Position numbers and translations under genes: made by a program. Shown here piece by piece: positions 48,038 through 57,215 of a stretch of DNA of 64,000 nucleotides. Position 1 is the first letter of the stretch. The number at the start of each line of letters is the position of its first letter. A model generated the notes under the pieces. It ran no database searches, was not told where the DNA came from, and saw only the letters and a list, made by a program, of their open reading frames with translations. Source of the DNA: Dokdonella_A ginsengisoli (GTDB lineage: Bacteria; Pseudomonadota; Gammaproteobacteria; Xanthomonadales; Rhodanobacteraceae); NCBI RefSeq assembly GCF_042652785.1, contig NZ_JBHSHD010000006.1:62001-126000 (forward strand). Direction: 5' to 3'.

Positions 48038-50296
48038 ATGATCCGCAAACCTCTCGTCGGCGCCGTGCTGGCCGCGCTCGCCGGCATCGCGCGTGCCGAC
48101 AATGCCGCGCCCGAGCCCGAACTGGGCATCCTCGACGAACTCGAACGCATCGTCGTCACCGCGACGATGACCGAGCGCGCGCAGAAGGACGTCGCCAGCG
48201 AGGTCAGCGTCATCGATGCGCTCGAGATCGATCGCCGCCAGGCGCAGAACATCGCCGACCTGGTCCGCTACGAGCCGGGCGTGTCGGTCACCGGCAGCAG
48301 CAGCGGCGGCAACCGCTTCGGCACCGGCGGCTTCGCGATCCGCGGCCTGTCCGGCAATCGCGTGCGCATCGAGGTCGACGGCATCGCCGCGCCCGACGCG
48401 TTCGCCATCGGCAGCTTCTCCAGCGCCGGCCGCGACGTCGTCGACGTCGACGCGCTCAAGCGCGTGGAGATCGTGCGCGGCGCCGCGTCGTCGCTGTACG
48501 GCTCGGACGCGCTGGCCGGCGTGGTCGCGTTCACGACCAAGGATCCGGCCGACTACCTCGGCAAGGACGGCGGCCAGTTCGGCTCGGCCAAGCTGCTCTA
48601 CGACAGCGCCAGCCGCGAGTCCGCGGTCAGCGGCACCTGGGCCGGCGGCAGCGCGAGCGACGGCGTGGTGGTGGTGGCCACGCACCGCGACGGCCACGCG
48701 CAGAACACGATGGGCGAGGACGATAGCTCCGGCGCGCGCCGCACGCGGCCCAATCCGCAGGACACGCGCAGCGACGCGCTGCTTGCCAAGTACGTGCACA
48801 ACGCCGATTCCGGTCGCGTCGACCGGCTCACCTTCGACGGCGAGCGCGGCAAGGTCGACACCGACGTGCTCAGCAGCCTGGGCTACAGCGCGATGACCAA
48901 CACGCTGACGACCGCGCTCGACGGCCGCGACGAGCGCGAACGCCTGCGCCTGTCGTTCGACCAGGAGCTGCCGCTCGCCTCCGCGCTCGCCGACCGGCTC
49001 GACTGGAAGGTCTACCTGCAGCGCAGCGAGATCACGCAGGACACCTACGAGGACCGCTGGACGCTCGGCGACGCCGGCCCGGTCAATCCGAAGCAGCGCT
49101 ACCGCCGGTTCACCTTCGAGCAGCGCGTGCTCGGCGCCGAAGCCACCGCGCGCAAGGACTTCAGCGCCGGCGGCGTGGAGCATGCGATCACCTACGGCGT
49201 GGATCTTTCGCGCACGCGCACGCAGGAACAGCGCGACGGCTGGCAGCGCGACGTGACCACCGGCGCGGTCACCAACGTCGTCTCGCCGGACACGTTCCCG
49301 GTGCGCGACTTCCCGACCAGCGACACCACCACGGCCGCGCTGTTCGCGCAGGACGAGATGCGCCTGGCCGACGGCCGGCTCAGCCTGATCCCGGCGCTGC
49401 GCGTGGACTACTACAAGCTCGAGCCGCGCCACGACGGAGTGTTTGCCGATGACAATCCCGGCATCCGCCCGGTCGACGTCGACCACACCAGCTGGTCGCC
49501 GAAGCTCGGCGCGATCTGGCGCTTCGACGACACCTGGTCGGCGTTCGCGCAATACGCGCACGGCTTCCGCGCGCCGCCGTACAACGACGTCAACATCGGC
49601 TTCACCAATCTGCAGTTCGGCTACACCGCGCTGCCCAATCCGAAGCTGAAGCCGGAAACCAGCAACGGCCTGGAAGTGGGCCTGCGCGCGAACGGCCGCT
49701 ACGGCTACGCCAGCGTGTCGGCCTACGAGAACCGCTACCGCGATTTCATCGAATCGCAGTCCTTCGTCGGCATCGATCCGCAAACCGGGCTGATGCTGTT
49801 CCAGTCGGTCAACCGCAGCCGCGTGAAGATCCGCGGCGTCGAGGCGCGTTACGGCCTGGACTTCGGCGCCTTCGACGACGCGCTGGCCGGGTTCTCGCTG
49901 AAGGGCAACATCGCCTACGCGCACGCCGATGACGAAACCGCCAACGAACCGCTGGCCAGCGTCGATCCGCTCAGCGCGGTGGTCGGCCTCGCCTACGAGC
50001 GCGCCGACTGGAGCGCCGAGCTGCTCGGCCGCTTCGTCCGGCGCAAGGACCGCCTGCCGAAGCCGGCCGAAGGCGAATCCGCACCGTTCGCCGCGCCCGG
50101 CTACGCCACCGTCGACTTCTATGCGCGCTGGAAACCGTACGAGCGCATCGAGCTGTTCGGCGCACTGACCAACCTCACCGACCGCCGCTACTGGAACTGG
50201 AGCATGGTCAACGCGATTCCGTTCAGCGCGACGACGATCGATCGCTACAGCGAACCCGGCCGCGCGGTGCGTGTCGGCCTGCGCGCGACCTTCTGA
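48038..50296 (+). CDS. hmuR: TonB-dependent heme/hemoglobin receptor
   Basis: A 752-aa outer-membrane protein with signal peptide (cleavage near A-R-A-D), a TonB-box-like I-V-V-T-A-T near residue 37 and a plug at about 50-165 with E-I-V-R-G-A-A-S-S-L-Y-G-S. In the barrel, F-R-A-P-P-Y and N-P-K-L-K-P-E correspond to the FRAP and NPNL signatures of heme receptors. The terminal residue is Phe, as needed for barrel assembly. Its place behind hemP and the Fur box settles a heme-uptake role. No STN domain is present, so it is not a sigma-signalling receptor. Confidence 0.92.
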   Translation: MIRKPLVGAVLAALAGIARADNAAPEPELGILDELERIVVTATMTERAQKDVASEVSVIDALEIDRRQAQNIADLVRYEPGVSVTGSSSGGNRFGTGGFAIRGLSGNRVRIEVDGIAAPDAFAIGSFSSAGRDVVDVDALKRVEIVRGAASSLYGSDALAGVVAFTTKDPADYLGKDGGQFGSAKLLYDSASRESAVSGTWAGGSASDGVVVVATHRDGHAQNTMGEDDSSGARRTRPNPQDTRSDALLAKYVHNADSGRVDRLTFDGERGKVDTDVLSSLGYSAMTNTLTTALDGRDERERLRLSFDQELPLASALADRLDWKVYLQRSEITQDTYEDRWTLGDAGPVNPKQRYRRFTFEQRVLGAEATARKDFSAGGVEHAITYGVDLSRTRTQEQRDGWQRDVTTGAVTNVVSPDTFPVRDFPTSDTTTAALFAQDEMRLADGRLSLIPALRVDYYKLEPRHDGVFADDNPGIRPVDVDHTSWSPKLGAIWRFDDTWSAFAQYAHGFRAPPYNDVNIGFTNLQFGYTALPNPKLKPETSNGLEVGLRANGRYGYASVSAYENRYRDFIESQSFVGIDPQTGLMLFQSVNRSRVKIRGVEARYGLDFGAFDDALAGFSLKGNIAYAHADDETANEPLASVDPLSAVVGLAYERADWSAELLGRFVRRKDRLPKPAEGESAPFAAPGYATVDFYARWKPYERIELFGALTNLTDRRYWNWSMVNAIPFSATTIDRYSEPGRAVRVGLRATF

Positions 50297-50324
50297 CGAG
50301 ACCACCGGCCTAAGAGGGCGGAGC

Positions 50325-50999
50325 ATGAGCGACCATCACGACGACTGGAATGCGCTGCCGCCCGATCCCGTCGACGAGCCGTTCGGCCGCTGGAGCGAAG
50401 CGCCCGCGCCGCAGGCCGCGCCGGCCGCCTCGACCGATCCCGTCGTGCTCGACCTGCCGCGCCTGGCCGAATGGCTGCCGCGCCTGGGCGCGGTGCTCTG
50501 GCTGGAACGCCGCGAGCGGCGCCCGTCGCCGCTGCGCGCGCTGATCGGTGCGCGCGGCATCGTGCTGCTCGAGCATCCGGCGCTGGCCGTGCTCGGCCGC
50601 TGCCGCTCGATCACGGCGCACACCGCGGTCACCCCGCACGGCCCGCGCGAATGGCTCAGCTTCCGCGACGCCCGCGACGAAGTGCGCGCGAAGCTGTTCC
50701 TGCTGCCCGATACCGACTACCTGGCCTGGGACGAGATGGCGGCGGCGACGCGCCTGGCGCCGGCCTGCGAAGAACCCACGCGCTGGCACGCACACGCGGC
50801 CTTCCTGCGCGGCGCGCTGGCGCGCCTGGGCAGCGCCTGGCGCGCGCGCGTTCTGCGCTTCGAACTCGGCCGCCTGCCGTGGCTGCGCACGCTCGACGCG
50901 CAACCGCCGCTGCGTCTTTCCCTGCTCGGCCTGGAACTGTCGCGCGCGATCGCGCGCAGCGAAGGCGCCGAGCTCGTTTCGCCTCTGCATTCCGCTTGA
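50325..50999 (+). CDS. Unknown protein of the heme locus
   Basis: A 224-aa cytosolic protein starting 28 nt after the receptor gene; the ATG at 50325 follows GGCGGAGC. No signal peptide or membrane segment is present. The N-terminal 40 residues are acidic and P/A-rich; the rest alternates strands and helices with several W, R and H residues. It resembles no family I can name. The position, where other bacteria encode ChuX/HutX- or HmuS-type heme-handling proteins, makes a cytosolic heme-binding or -trafficking role possible, but this is only inference. Confidence 0.75.
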   Translation: MSDHHDDWNALPPDPVDEPFGRWSEAPAPQAAPAASTDPVVLDLPRLAEWLPRLGAVLWLERRERRPSPLRALIGARGIVLLEHPALAVLGRCRSITAHTAVTPHGPREWLSFRDARDEVRAKLFLLPDTDYLAWDEMAAATRLAPACEEPTRWHAHAAFLRGALARLGSAWRARVLRFELGRLPWLRTLDAQPPLRLSLLGLELSRAIARSEGAELVSPLHSA

Positions 51000-51010
51000 A
51001 GGAGATTGTG

Positions 51011-52057
51011 ATGCGTCCCTCGTTGCCAGCCCTTGTCGCGCTAGCCGTCCTGGCCCTCTCCGGCTGCGCCTCGTACGCGGCCAAACCGGCGAAGGAAGCG
51101 CCCAGGCCGCTGGCCGAAGCCGCGCCGGCCAACTACACGCCGCCGTGTGCGTCGACGCCGTCGACGCCGGAAGCCGCGTTCGAGTGCGACCGCAAGAGCA
51201 TCCTCGCGATGGCCGGCGAGTTCCGCGTGCGCTTCGCCTTCGACGAGACCGCCGCGCTCGCGCCCGGCTACGCGCCGCGTGCGGCGCAGCGTTCGGGCGG
51301 CACCGAGCTGGTCGAGGTCATCGCCGACACCGGCGAGCGCATCTCGCTGCAGCACATCCTCGTGCTCGGCAAGGACCACACCGTGGTCAAGCACTGGCGC
51401 CAGGACTGGCAGTACCAGCCCAGGCAGATCCTGAGCTTCCGCGGCCTGGGCCGTTTCCAGACGCAGCCGGTCGCCGAGGCGGACGCGCGCGGGGCCTGGT
51501 CGCAGACCGTGTACGAGGTCGACGACGCGCCGCGCTACGCCGGCGTCGGCCGCTGGGTGCACGCCAACGGCGAGAACGTGTGGGAATCGGCCCGCGTCTG
51601 GCGTCCGCTGCCGCGGCGCGAATACACCAAGCGCAGCGATTACCAGGCGCTGGAAGTGATCAACCGCCACGCGCTGACGCCGGGCGGCTGGGTGCACGAG
51701 CAGGACAACACCAAGCTCGCGCTGACGCCCGGCGGCGGCGTGCAGGCACTGGCGCGCGAGCGCGGCATCAACAGCTACACGCGCATCGCCGACTACGACT
51801 TCGGCGCCGGCCGCGAGTACTGGAAGAAGACCACGGCGTTCTGGTCCGACCTGCGCGCGGAGTGGGCGCGCTACGAGGCCGCGCACCCGAACTTCACCAC
51901 CAGTCCGGAACCGAACGGCGAGCCCCGCATCGAGAAGTTCTTCGCGCTGGCCGAGCGCGCGGAGAAGGGCGAGACGGTGCCGGCGGCCGACATCCGCGCC
52001 GTGTTCGACGAATACGTCCGCGCGTCCGCCGCCGGCATCGCCTCGCGCTCGCCGTGA
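51011..52057 (+). CDS. Lipoprotein of the heme locus, DUF6607-like
   Basis: A 348-aa protein with a lipoprotein signal ending in L-S-G-C (cysteine at residue 17). V-V-K-H-W-R-Q-D-W-Q-Y-Q near residues 120-131 and Y-W-K-K-T-T later recall DUF6607 proteins, which accompany TonB heme receptors in marine gammaproteobacteria. It lies 11 nt after the 224-aa gene, so the two are one unit. Membrane-attached periplasmic location is expected. The biochemical role is unknown. Confidence 0.75.
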   Translation: MRPSLPALVALAVLALSGCASYAAKPAKEAPRPLAEAAPANYTPPCASTPSTPEAAFECDRKSILAMAGEFRVRFAFDETAALAPGYAPRAAQRSGGTELVEVIADTGERISLQHILVLGKDHTVVKHWRQDWQYQPRQILSFRGLGRFQTQPVAEADARGAWSQTVYEVDDAPRYAGVGRWVHANGENVWESARVWRPLPRREYTKRSDYQALEVINRHALTPGGWVHEQDNTKLALTPGGGVQALARERGINSYTRIADYDFGAGREYWKKTTAFWSDLRAEWARYEAAHPNFTTSPEPNGEPRIEKFFALAERAEKGETVPAADIRAVFDEYVRASAAGIASRSP

Positions 52058-52095
52058 CGACCGCTCCCAATCCAGACACGAAGGAAACCCGCGCC

Positions 52096-52539
52096 ATGCT
52101 CAAGACTCTCGCCGCACTCGCCCTGCTGGCCGGATCGGCCTCCGCGGCCGCCGCCGGCTGCACCGTCGAACTCGACGGCAACGACATGATGCAGTTCGAC
52201 AAGAAGGAGATCGTCGTCGACGCCGGCTGCAAGGACTTCACCATCCACCTCAAGCACTCGGGCAAGCTGGCGAAGAACCTCATGGGCCACAACGTCGTGG
52301 TGGCGAAGGCCGCCGACCTGCAGGGCGTGGCCACCGACGGCGCCACCGCCGGCCTCGACCATGACTACGTCAAGCCGGACGACGCGCGCGTGATCGCCCA
52401 CAGCAAGGTCGTCGGCGGCGGCGAGAGCGCTACGGTCACCTTCGCCGCGGACAAGCTCGCCGCCGGCGGCGACTACGCGTTCTTCTGCTCGTTCCCCGGC
52501 CACTGGAGCGTGATGAAGGGAACGATCCGGCGCAACTGA
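52096..52539 (+). CDS. azu: Azurin, type 1 copper protein
   Basis: A 147-aa protein with a 20-residue signal peptide. Copper ligands are His65 (G-H-N), Cys131, His136 and Met140 (C-S-F-P-G-H-W-S-V-M). The Cys22-Cys45 disulfide pair is present. Length and layout are those of Pseudomonas azurin, a periplasmic one-electron carrier. It begins 38 nt after the heme lipoprotein gene, so it may belong to the Fur-regulated unit, which is unusual for azurin. Confidence 0.95.
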   Translation: MLKTLAALALLAGSASAAAAGCTVELDGNDMMQFDKKEIVVDAGCKDFTIHLKHSGKLAKNLMGHNVVVAKAADLQGVATDGATAGLDHDYVKPDDARVIAHSKVVGGGESATVTFAADKLAAGGDYAFFCSFPGHWSVMKGTIRRN

Positions 52540-52556
52540 GCGCCGCTCGCGCTTGG

Positions 52557-52607
52557 GGAACGGGCGCCGCGCCGGCCACGGAGCGGCCGGTGCGGCGCGA
52601 CCGTTCC
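52557..52607. terminator. Long convergent hairpin between azu and ppc
   Basis: A 14-bp stem (52564-52577 with 52585-52598, one G-U pair) is extended by GGAACGG / CCGTTCC across a 2-nt bulge. It fills the 67-nt gap between two convergent genes and touches the ppc stop, so it probably ends both transcripts. Confidence 0.6.
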
Positions 52608-55312
52608 TAGCCGGTGTTCTGCAGGGCCTGCGCGACGCCGTGCACGCTCGACACCAGCGCGCCGAACACCTCGTCGTCGGGGCAGTCGGCCGCACGCCAG
52701 CGCTGCAGCAGGTCGGCCTGGATCAGATTCATCGGATCGGCGTACGGATTGCGCAGGCGGATCGACTGCGCCAGGCGCGGATCGTCGGCGAGCAGGCGGT
52801 CGGCGTCCTTGAGCCGCAGCACCCAGTCCACGGTGCGGCGGAACTCCTCGGCCAGCCGCGGGAAGAACGCCGCGTGCAGCGGCCCCGACAGATGCGAGAA
52901 GCGCTCGGCGATGCCGAGGTCGCTCTTGGCCAGCACCATTTCCAGGTCGCCGATCAGCGTGCGGAAGAACGCCCAGTCGCGCGCCATCTCGCGCAGCACC
53001 GCCTCGTCGCCGCGCGCGGCGGCCGCGTCGAACGCGCTGCCGACGCCGTACCAGCCGGGCAGGTTCGAGCGGCACTGCGTCCAGGCGAACACCCACGGGA
53101 TCGCGCGCAGGCTGGCCACGCCGGCCTTGCCGCCGCCGCGTCGCGACGGCCGCGAGCCGAGCGTCATGCGCTCGATCACGTCGATCGGCGTGGCGGCGCG
53201 GAAGTAGTCGACGAACTCCGGTGTCTCGACGACCAGCTCGCGATAGCGCGCGGCGCCGTCGTCGGCGAGCAGGCGCATCGCCTCGCGCCAGCGGTTCTCG
53301 CGCGGCTCGGGTGGCCGCGGCCGCAGCGTGGCCAGCAGCACGGCGCCGGCGCTCTGCTCCAGGCTGCGCAGCGCGAGCGCGCGCACGCCGTATTTCTGGT
53401 GGATGACCTCGCCCTGCTCGGTGACGCGGAAGTGGCCGTCGACCGCGCCGCGCGGCGCGGCCATGATCGCGCGCGAGGTCTTGCCGCCGCCGCGGCTGAC
53501 GCTGCCGCCGCGGCCGTGGAAGAAGGTCAGCGCGACGCCGGCCTCGCGCGCGATCTCCAGCAGTTCCACCTGCGCGCGCTGCAGCGACCAGCGCGCGGCG
53601 AGCAGGCCGCCGTCCTTGGCGCTGTCGGAGTAGCCGAGCATGATCGTCTGGCGGTCGCCGCGCGCGGCCAGGTGCGCGCGATAGACCGGATCGGCCAGCA
53701 GCGCGCGGAACGTCTGCGGCGCGGCGCGCAGGTCGGCGATCGTCTCGAACAGCGGCGCGACGTCGAGCGGCACCGTGCCGATGCCTTCGACCAGCTTGCC
53801 GGCGCGCGCCAGCGCCAGCACCGCGAGCACGTCGGCGACGCTGCCGGCCATGCTGATGACGTAGACGCCGAGCGCGGCGTCGCCGTAGCGCCGGCGCGCA
53901 TCGGCGAGCGCGGCGAACACGGCGACGGTCGGTTCCAGCGCCGGCGCCGCGGCCGGCATCGGCAGTGCCTGCGCGCCGCTCGCGTACGGTGCCAGCCGCG
54001 CGGCGAGCTGGGCCGGGTCCGGCGGCGATTCCCCGAGCGCCTCGGCCAGCGCGGCCGCGTGCACGCGAGAATCCTGGCGCGTGTCCAGGCGGGCGAGATG
54101 GAAGCCGAATGCGGCGATGCGCCGCTGCAGGCGGCGCACGGCGAACCAGCCGGCGTGTGCGCCGCCGTTGGCGCGCAGCGAGGCGGCGATCAGCTCGACA
54201 TCGGCGGCGAACTCGGCCGGCTCGCGGTAGGCGGAGGGCTCGTCGTGCGCGGTCGCGGCCAGGCGTGCACCGATCAGCTGCAGCAGGCCGCGGTAAGGCA
54301 TGTTGGCGTGGCGCGGGCGGATCTTCGCCGCCGCCTCCGGCAGCAGGGCGCGGTAGTCGGCCAGGCGCGCCAGCACGCCGCGCTCGACGCCGACGCGGTC
54401 GCTGGTCTGGGTCAGCAGGCGCGCCAGTTCGGCGCATTCGTGGCGGTAGCGCGCGAGCACGATGCGGCGCTGCGTGCGCAAGGTTGCGGCGACGGTATCG
54501 GCACCGACGTTCGGATTGCCGTCCATGTCGCCGCCCACCCACGAGGCGAAGCGCAGCAGGCGCGGCAGCTTCGGGCAGGTGCCGTAGACCGCCACCATGG
54601 CGTCCTCGAGCACCTCGTAGAACACCGGCAGCACGCGGTAGATCGGGTCGGACAGATAGAAGTCGACGTGATCGAGCTCGTCCTGCACCGACGGCCGCAC
54701 GTGCGAGATGTCGGCGGTCTGCCAGCCGCTGGTCAGCGCCATGCGCAGGCGCGCCCAGTCGACCGCGCGCTCGCCCTCGGTGCGCGGCCCGGCGAAATCG
54801 GCGACCAGGGCGCGCACGATCTCCTGTTCCTTCTCCAGCAGGGCGCGGCGCGAGGCCTCGGTCGGATGCGCGGTGAACACCGGCTCGACGTCGATGCGCG
54901 GCAGCGCGGACAGGATCTCGTCGGCGCCGACGCCGGCCTCCTTCAGGCGCAGCAGCACGTCGTGCAGGCCGTCCGGCTGCGGCTGCGCGCCGGCGATCTG
55001 GTAGTCGCGCCGGCGCCGGATGCGCTGCACGCGCTCGGCGATGTTGACCACCTGGAAATAGGTCGAGAAGGCGCGGCTGACCGCGTCGGCGGTGGCGGCG
55101 TCGAGCCCGGCCAGCTCGCGCGCGAGAGCGGTGGTCGGCTCGTCGTTCAGGCGGCGCTGGATCGCGGCGCTGCGCGCCGACTCGACGCGCTGGTAGAACG
55201 CCTCGCCCTGCTGTTCGACCAGCAGCTCGCCGACCAGGCGGCCGAGGCGGCGCACGTCGTCGCGCAGGCCCTGCTCGTGGGGGCGGAAATCGGCATCGCG
55301 ACGTTCCTGCAC
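52607..55312 (-). CDS. ppc: Phosphoenolpyruvate carboxylase
   Basis: A 901-aa enzyme, normal for the family. The catalytic histidine is in V-F-T-A-H-P-T-E at about residue 149. G-Y-S-D-S-A-K-D-G-G carries the catalytic lysine, and F-H-G-R-G-G-S-V-S-R-G-G-G is the glycine-rich PEP loop. N-L-P-G-W-Y-G-V-G follows, and the C-terminus is the invariant Q-N-T-G. The enzyme makes oxaloacetate from PEP and bicarbonate for anaplerosis. It is a single gene converging on azu. Confidence 0.97.
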   Translation of the reverse strand: MQERRDADFRPHEQGLRDDVRRLGRLVGELLVEQQGEAFYQRVESARSAAIQRRLNDEPTTALARELAGLDAATADAVSRAFSTYFQVVNIAERVQRIRRRRDYQIAGAQPQPDGLHDVLLRLKEAGVGADEILSALPRIDVEPVFTAHPTEASRRALLEKEQEIVRALVADFAGPRTEGERAVDWARLRMALTSGWQTADISHVRPSVQDELDHVDFYLSDPIYRVLPVFYEVLEDAMVAVYGTCPKLPRLLRFASWVGGDMDGNPNVGADTVAATLRTQRRIVLARYRHECAELARLLTQTSDRVGVERGVLARLADYRALLPEAAAKIRPRHANMPYRGLLQLIGARLAATAHDEPSAYREPAEFAADVELIAASLRANGGAHAGWFAVRRLQRRIAAFGFHLARLDTRQDSRVHAAALAEALGESPPDPAQLAARLAPYASGAQALPMPAAAPALEPTVAVFAALADARRRYGDAALGVYVISMAGSVADVLAVLALARAGKLVEGIGTVPLDVAPLFETIADLRAAPQTFRALLADPVYRAHLAARGDRQTIMLGYSDSAKDGGLLAARWSLQRAQVELLEIAREAGVALTFFHGRGGSVSRGGGKTSRAIMAAPRGAVDGHFRVTEQGEVIHQKYGVRALALRSLEQSAGAVLLATLRPRPPEPRENRWREAMRLLADDGAARYRELVVETPEFVDYFRAATPIDVIERMTLGSRPSRRGGGKAGVASLRAIPWVFAWTQCRSNLPGWYGVGSAFDAAAARGDEAVLREMARDWAFFRTLIGDLEMVLAKSDLGIAERFSHLSGPLHAAFFPRLAEEFRRTVDWVLRLKDADRLLADDPRLAQSIRLRNPYADPMNLIQADLLQRWRAADCPDDEVFGALVSSVHGVAQALQNTG

Positions 55313-55635
55313 GCGGTCGGCTCCGAAGGGACGAACGCGCAGCTTAGCAAGTCGTGCTGCTTTGCAGCGTGCCGCTGCCGGCGAGGCGATCCGGCGCGCG
55401 GAGGAGAAGAGAATGGGACTGCCGTCGCAGTTCCGTGAAGACTCCGCGTGAAATGAACGAAAAACCGGTCGATGCAGACGCCAATTTCACAAAGATAACT
55501 GTGGAATTCATCTGCGGCCCGCCGACGCCAGCCGCAGCCTTCCGTTCGCAGGCGGCCCCTCCGCCGGGGCGATGCCAGCGGACCCACGCCGCCCGTCGGC
55601 AGGCGCGTCTGCGCGTACCGTTGCCAGAGGGACTC
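55313..55635. other. 323-nt divergent intergenic region between ppc and the ACT/V4R gene
   Basis: It should hold promoters for both genes. I see no clear hairpin, riboswitch or operator in it. A comparatively A/T-rich patch (AAAGATAACTGTGG, near 55490-55503) is a possible promoter area. Confidence 0.5.
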
Positions 55636-56409
55636 ATGGCCGATATCGAATTCCGCGTCGTTTCCGATCGCCGCGAGGGTCTGTTGCTCGAGCTGGGACG
55701 GCTGATCGTCGCCAGCGGATTCACCCTGCAGCGTCAGCGCATGACGCGCAGCGACGAAGGCGTGGTGCTGACGATGGTGGTGCGCGGCCCGGAGCAGAAC
55801 CTGCTCGCGCTCGAGGACCGCCTGGGCAGTCATCCGATCGTGCAGAGCTTCGAGGCGACCAGCGTCGACGCCGCGGCAGCGGCCGCGCCGCCCGCGCCCG
55901 AGCCGGCGCGCCCGCGCACGCTGCTGTCCGAAGCGCGCCCGGAACCCTCCGGCGCGGCGCCCGATCCCGGCCGCGTCGAAGCGCTGCTCGGCGCGCTCGC
56001 GCGCGAGTACCCGGACGTCTTCAACCGCATGCTCGCGTTCGAGCACGAGGTCTCGTCGGCGCATCGCGAGGCGACGTCGCGCTACGCCGGCACGCGCCTG
56101 GGCGCCTGGATCTACAAGCGCGACTACACCCTCGGCGCGCGCCTGAACCTGGCCGATTCGATCCGCCACATCGCACTGCCGGCGATGCGCCAGCTGCTGC
56201 GCGGCACCGAACTCGACGGCGAGACGCTGCGCATCAAGGACAGCCCGTTCACCGGCGTCGGCCTGCATCGCGGCACCAGCTGCCATTTCCTGCGCGGCTG
56301 CCTGGAAGGCCTGCTCAACGAGCCAGGGCATCTGGGCCGTCCGCGCGTCGTCGAGACGTTCTGCCGCAACACCGGCGCCGACGCCTGCATCTTCACGTTC
56401 GCCGCCTGA
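55636..56409 (+). CDS. ACT-domain protein with C-terminal V4R-like ligand-binding domain
   Basis: A 257-aa cytosolic protein starting at ATG 55636 (AGAGG ahead). Residues about 1-75 form an ACT-type fold, a small-molecule-binding regulator unit. A P/A-rich linker (about 78-115) leads to a C-terminal region with G-V-G-L-H-R-G-T-S-C-H-F and C-R-N-T-G-A-D-A-C-I-F-T-F. The cysteine-containing end resembles V4R (4VR) sensor domains. No DNA-binding or catalytic domain is present, so it may regulate a partner protein by binding a ligand. The MHYT gene follows at 31 nt, probably co-transcribed. Confidence 0.65.
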   Translation: MADIEFRVVSDRREGLLLELGRLIVASGFTLQRQRMTRSDEGVVLTMVVRGPEQNLLALEDRLGSHPIVQSFEATSVDAAAAAAPPAPEPARPRTLLSEARPEPSGAAPDPGRVEALLGALAREYPDVFNRMLAFEHEVSSAHREATSRYAGTRLGAWIYKRDYTLGARLNLADSIRHIALPAMRQLLRGTELDGETLRIKDSPFTGVGLHRGTSCHFLRGCLEGLLNEPGHLGRPRVVETFCRNTGADACIFTFAA

Positions 56410-56440
56410 CCGCCTTTGCCCACCGGAGAGGGGATTCGCC

Positions 56441-57190
56441 ATGCACGACCACGCCATTCAATGCATTCACGACCCGATGCTCGTCGCACTGTCCTACCTG
56501 GTCGCCGTGCTCGGTTCCTACACCGCGCTGCAGCTGGCGATCGGCATCCCCGCCGCGCACAGCTCGCGCGAGCGCACGCACGCGATCCTCGCTTCCGGCG
56601 CGGCCATCGGCGGCGCGATCTGGGCCATGCATTTCATCGCCATGCTGGCCTGCCAGATGGACGTGCAGGTCACCTACGACGTGCCGCTGACCCTGATCTC
56701 GGCGATCATCGGCATGCTCTCGTGCATGGCGGGCCTGGCGATCGCCGGCAGTGGCGTGTTCTCCTGGGCCAAGCTCGGGCTGGCCGGCCTGTTCATGGGC
56801 CTGGGCGTCGGCGGCATGCACTACACCGGCATGGCCGCGATGCGCATGGCGGCCACCACGCACTACGACACCGGCATGGTCGCCGCGTCGCTGGCGGTCG
56901 CCGTGGTCGCCTCGTGCGCGGCGCTGTGGCTCGCGTTCAACATGCGCGGCGTGGCGCAGATGCTCGGCAGCGCGATGATCATGGGCGTGGCGGTGTGCGG
57001 CATGCACTACCTCGGCATGGCGGCGGCGACGTTCGTCCCGACCCGCGAGAGCGCGGCCGCGGCGACCGCCGGCGGCATCGGCGGCCAGTATCTGGGCGCG
57101 ACGATCTTCGGCGTCACCACCGTGCTGCTGGCGACCGTGCTGACGATCAGCCTGCTGCGCCAGCAGCGCCGCGCCCTGGTCCGCATCTGA
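56441..57190 (+). CDS. MHYT-domain integral membrane sensor protein
   Basis: A 249-aa inner-membrane protein with about seven helices. It carries the three MHYT motifs M-H-F-I-A-M, M-H-Y-T-G-M and M-H-Y-L-G-M, whose His and Met are thought to bind copper and sense a diatomic gas. It lacks the GGDEF/EAL or HTH output often fused to MHYT. It may signal through the ACT/V4R-like protein encoded just upstream. Confidence 0.88.
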   Translation: MHDHAIQCIHDPMLVALSYLVAVLGSYTALQLAIGIPAAHSSRERTHAILASGAAIGGAIWAMHFIAMLACQMDVQVTYDVPLTLISAIIGMLSCMAGLAIAGSGVFSWAKLGLAGLFMGLGVGGMHYTGMAAMRMAATTHYDTGMVAASLAVAVVASCAALWLAFNMRGVAQMLGSAMIMGVAVCGMHYLGMAAATFVPTRESAAAATAGGIGGQYLGATIFGVTTVLLATVLTISLLRQQRRALVRI

Positions 57191-57215
57191 ACGTGCGCGC
57201 CGATCCGCGCGTGCG

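Noticed and set aside
52553..55438. 961-codon plus-strand frame over ppc
   Set aside because: It is the antisense shadow of a complete PEP carboxylase gene.
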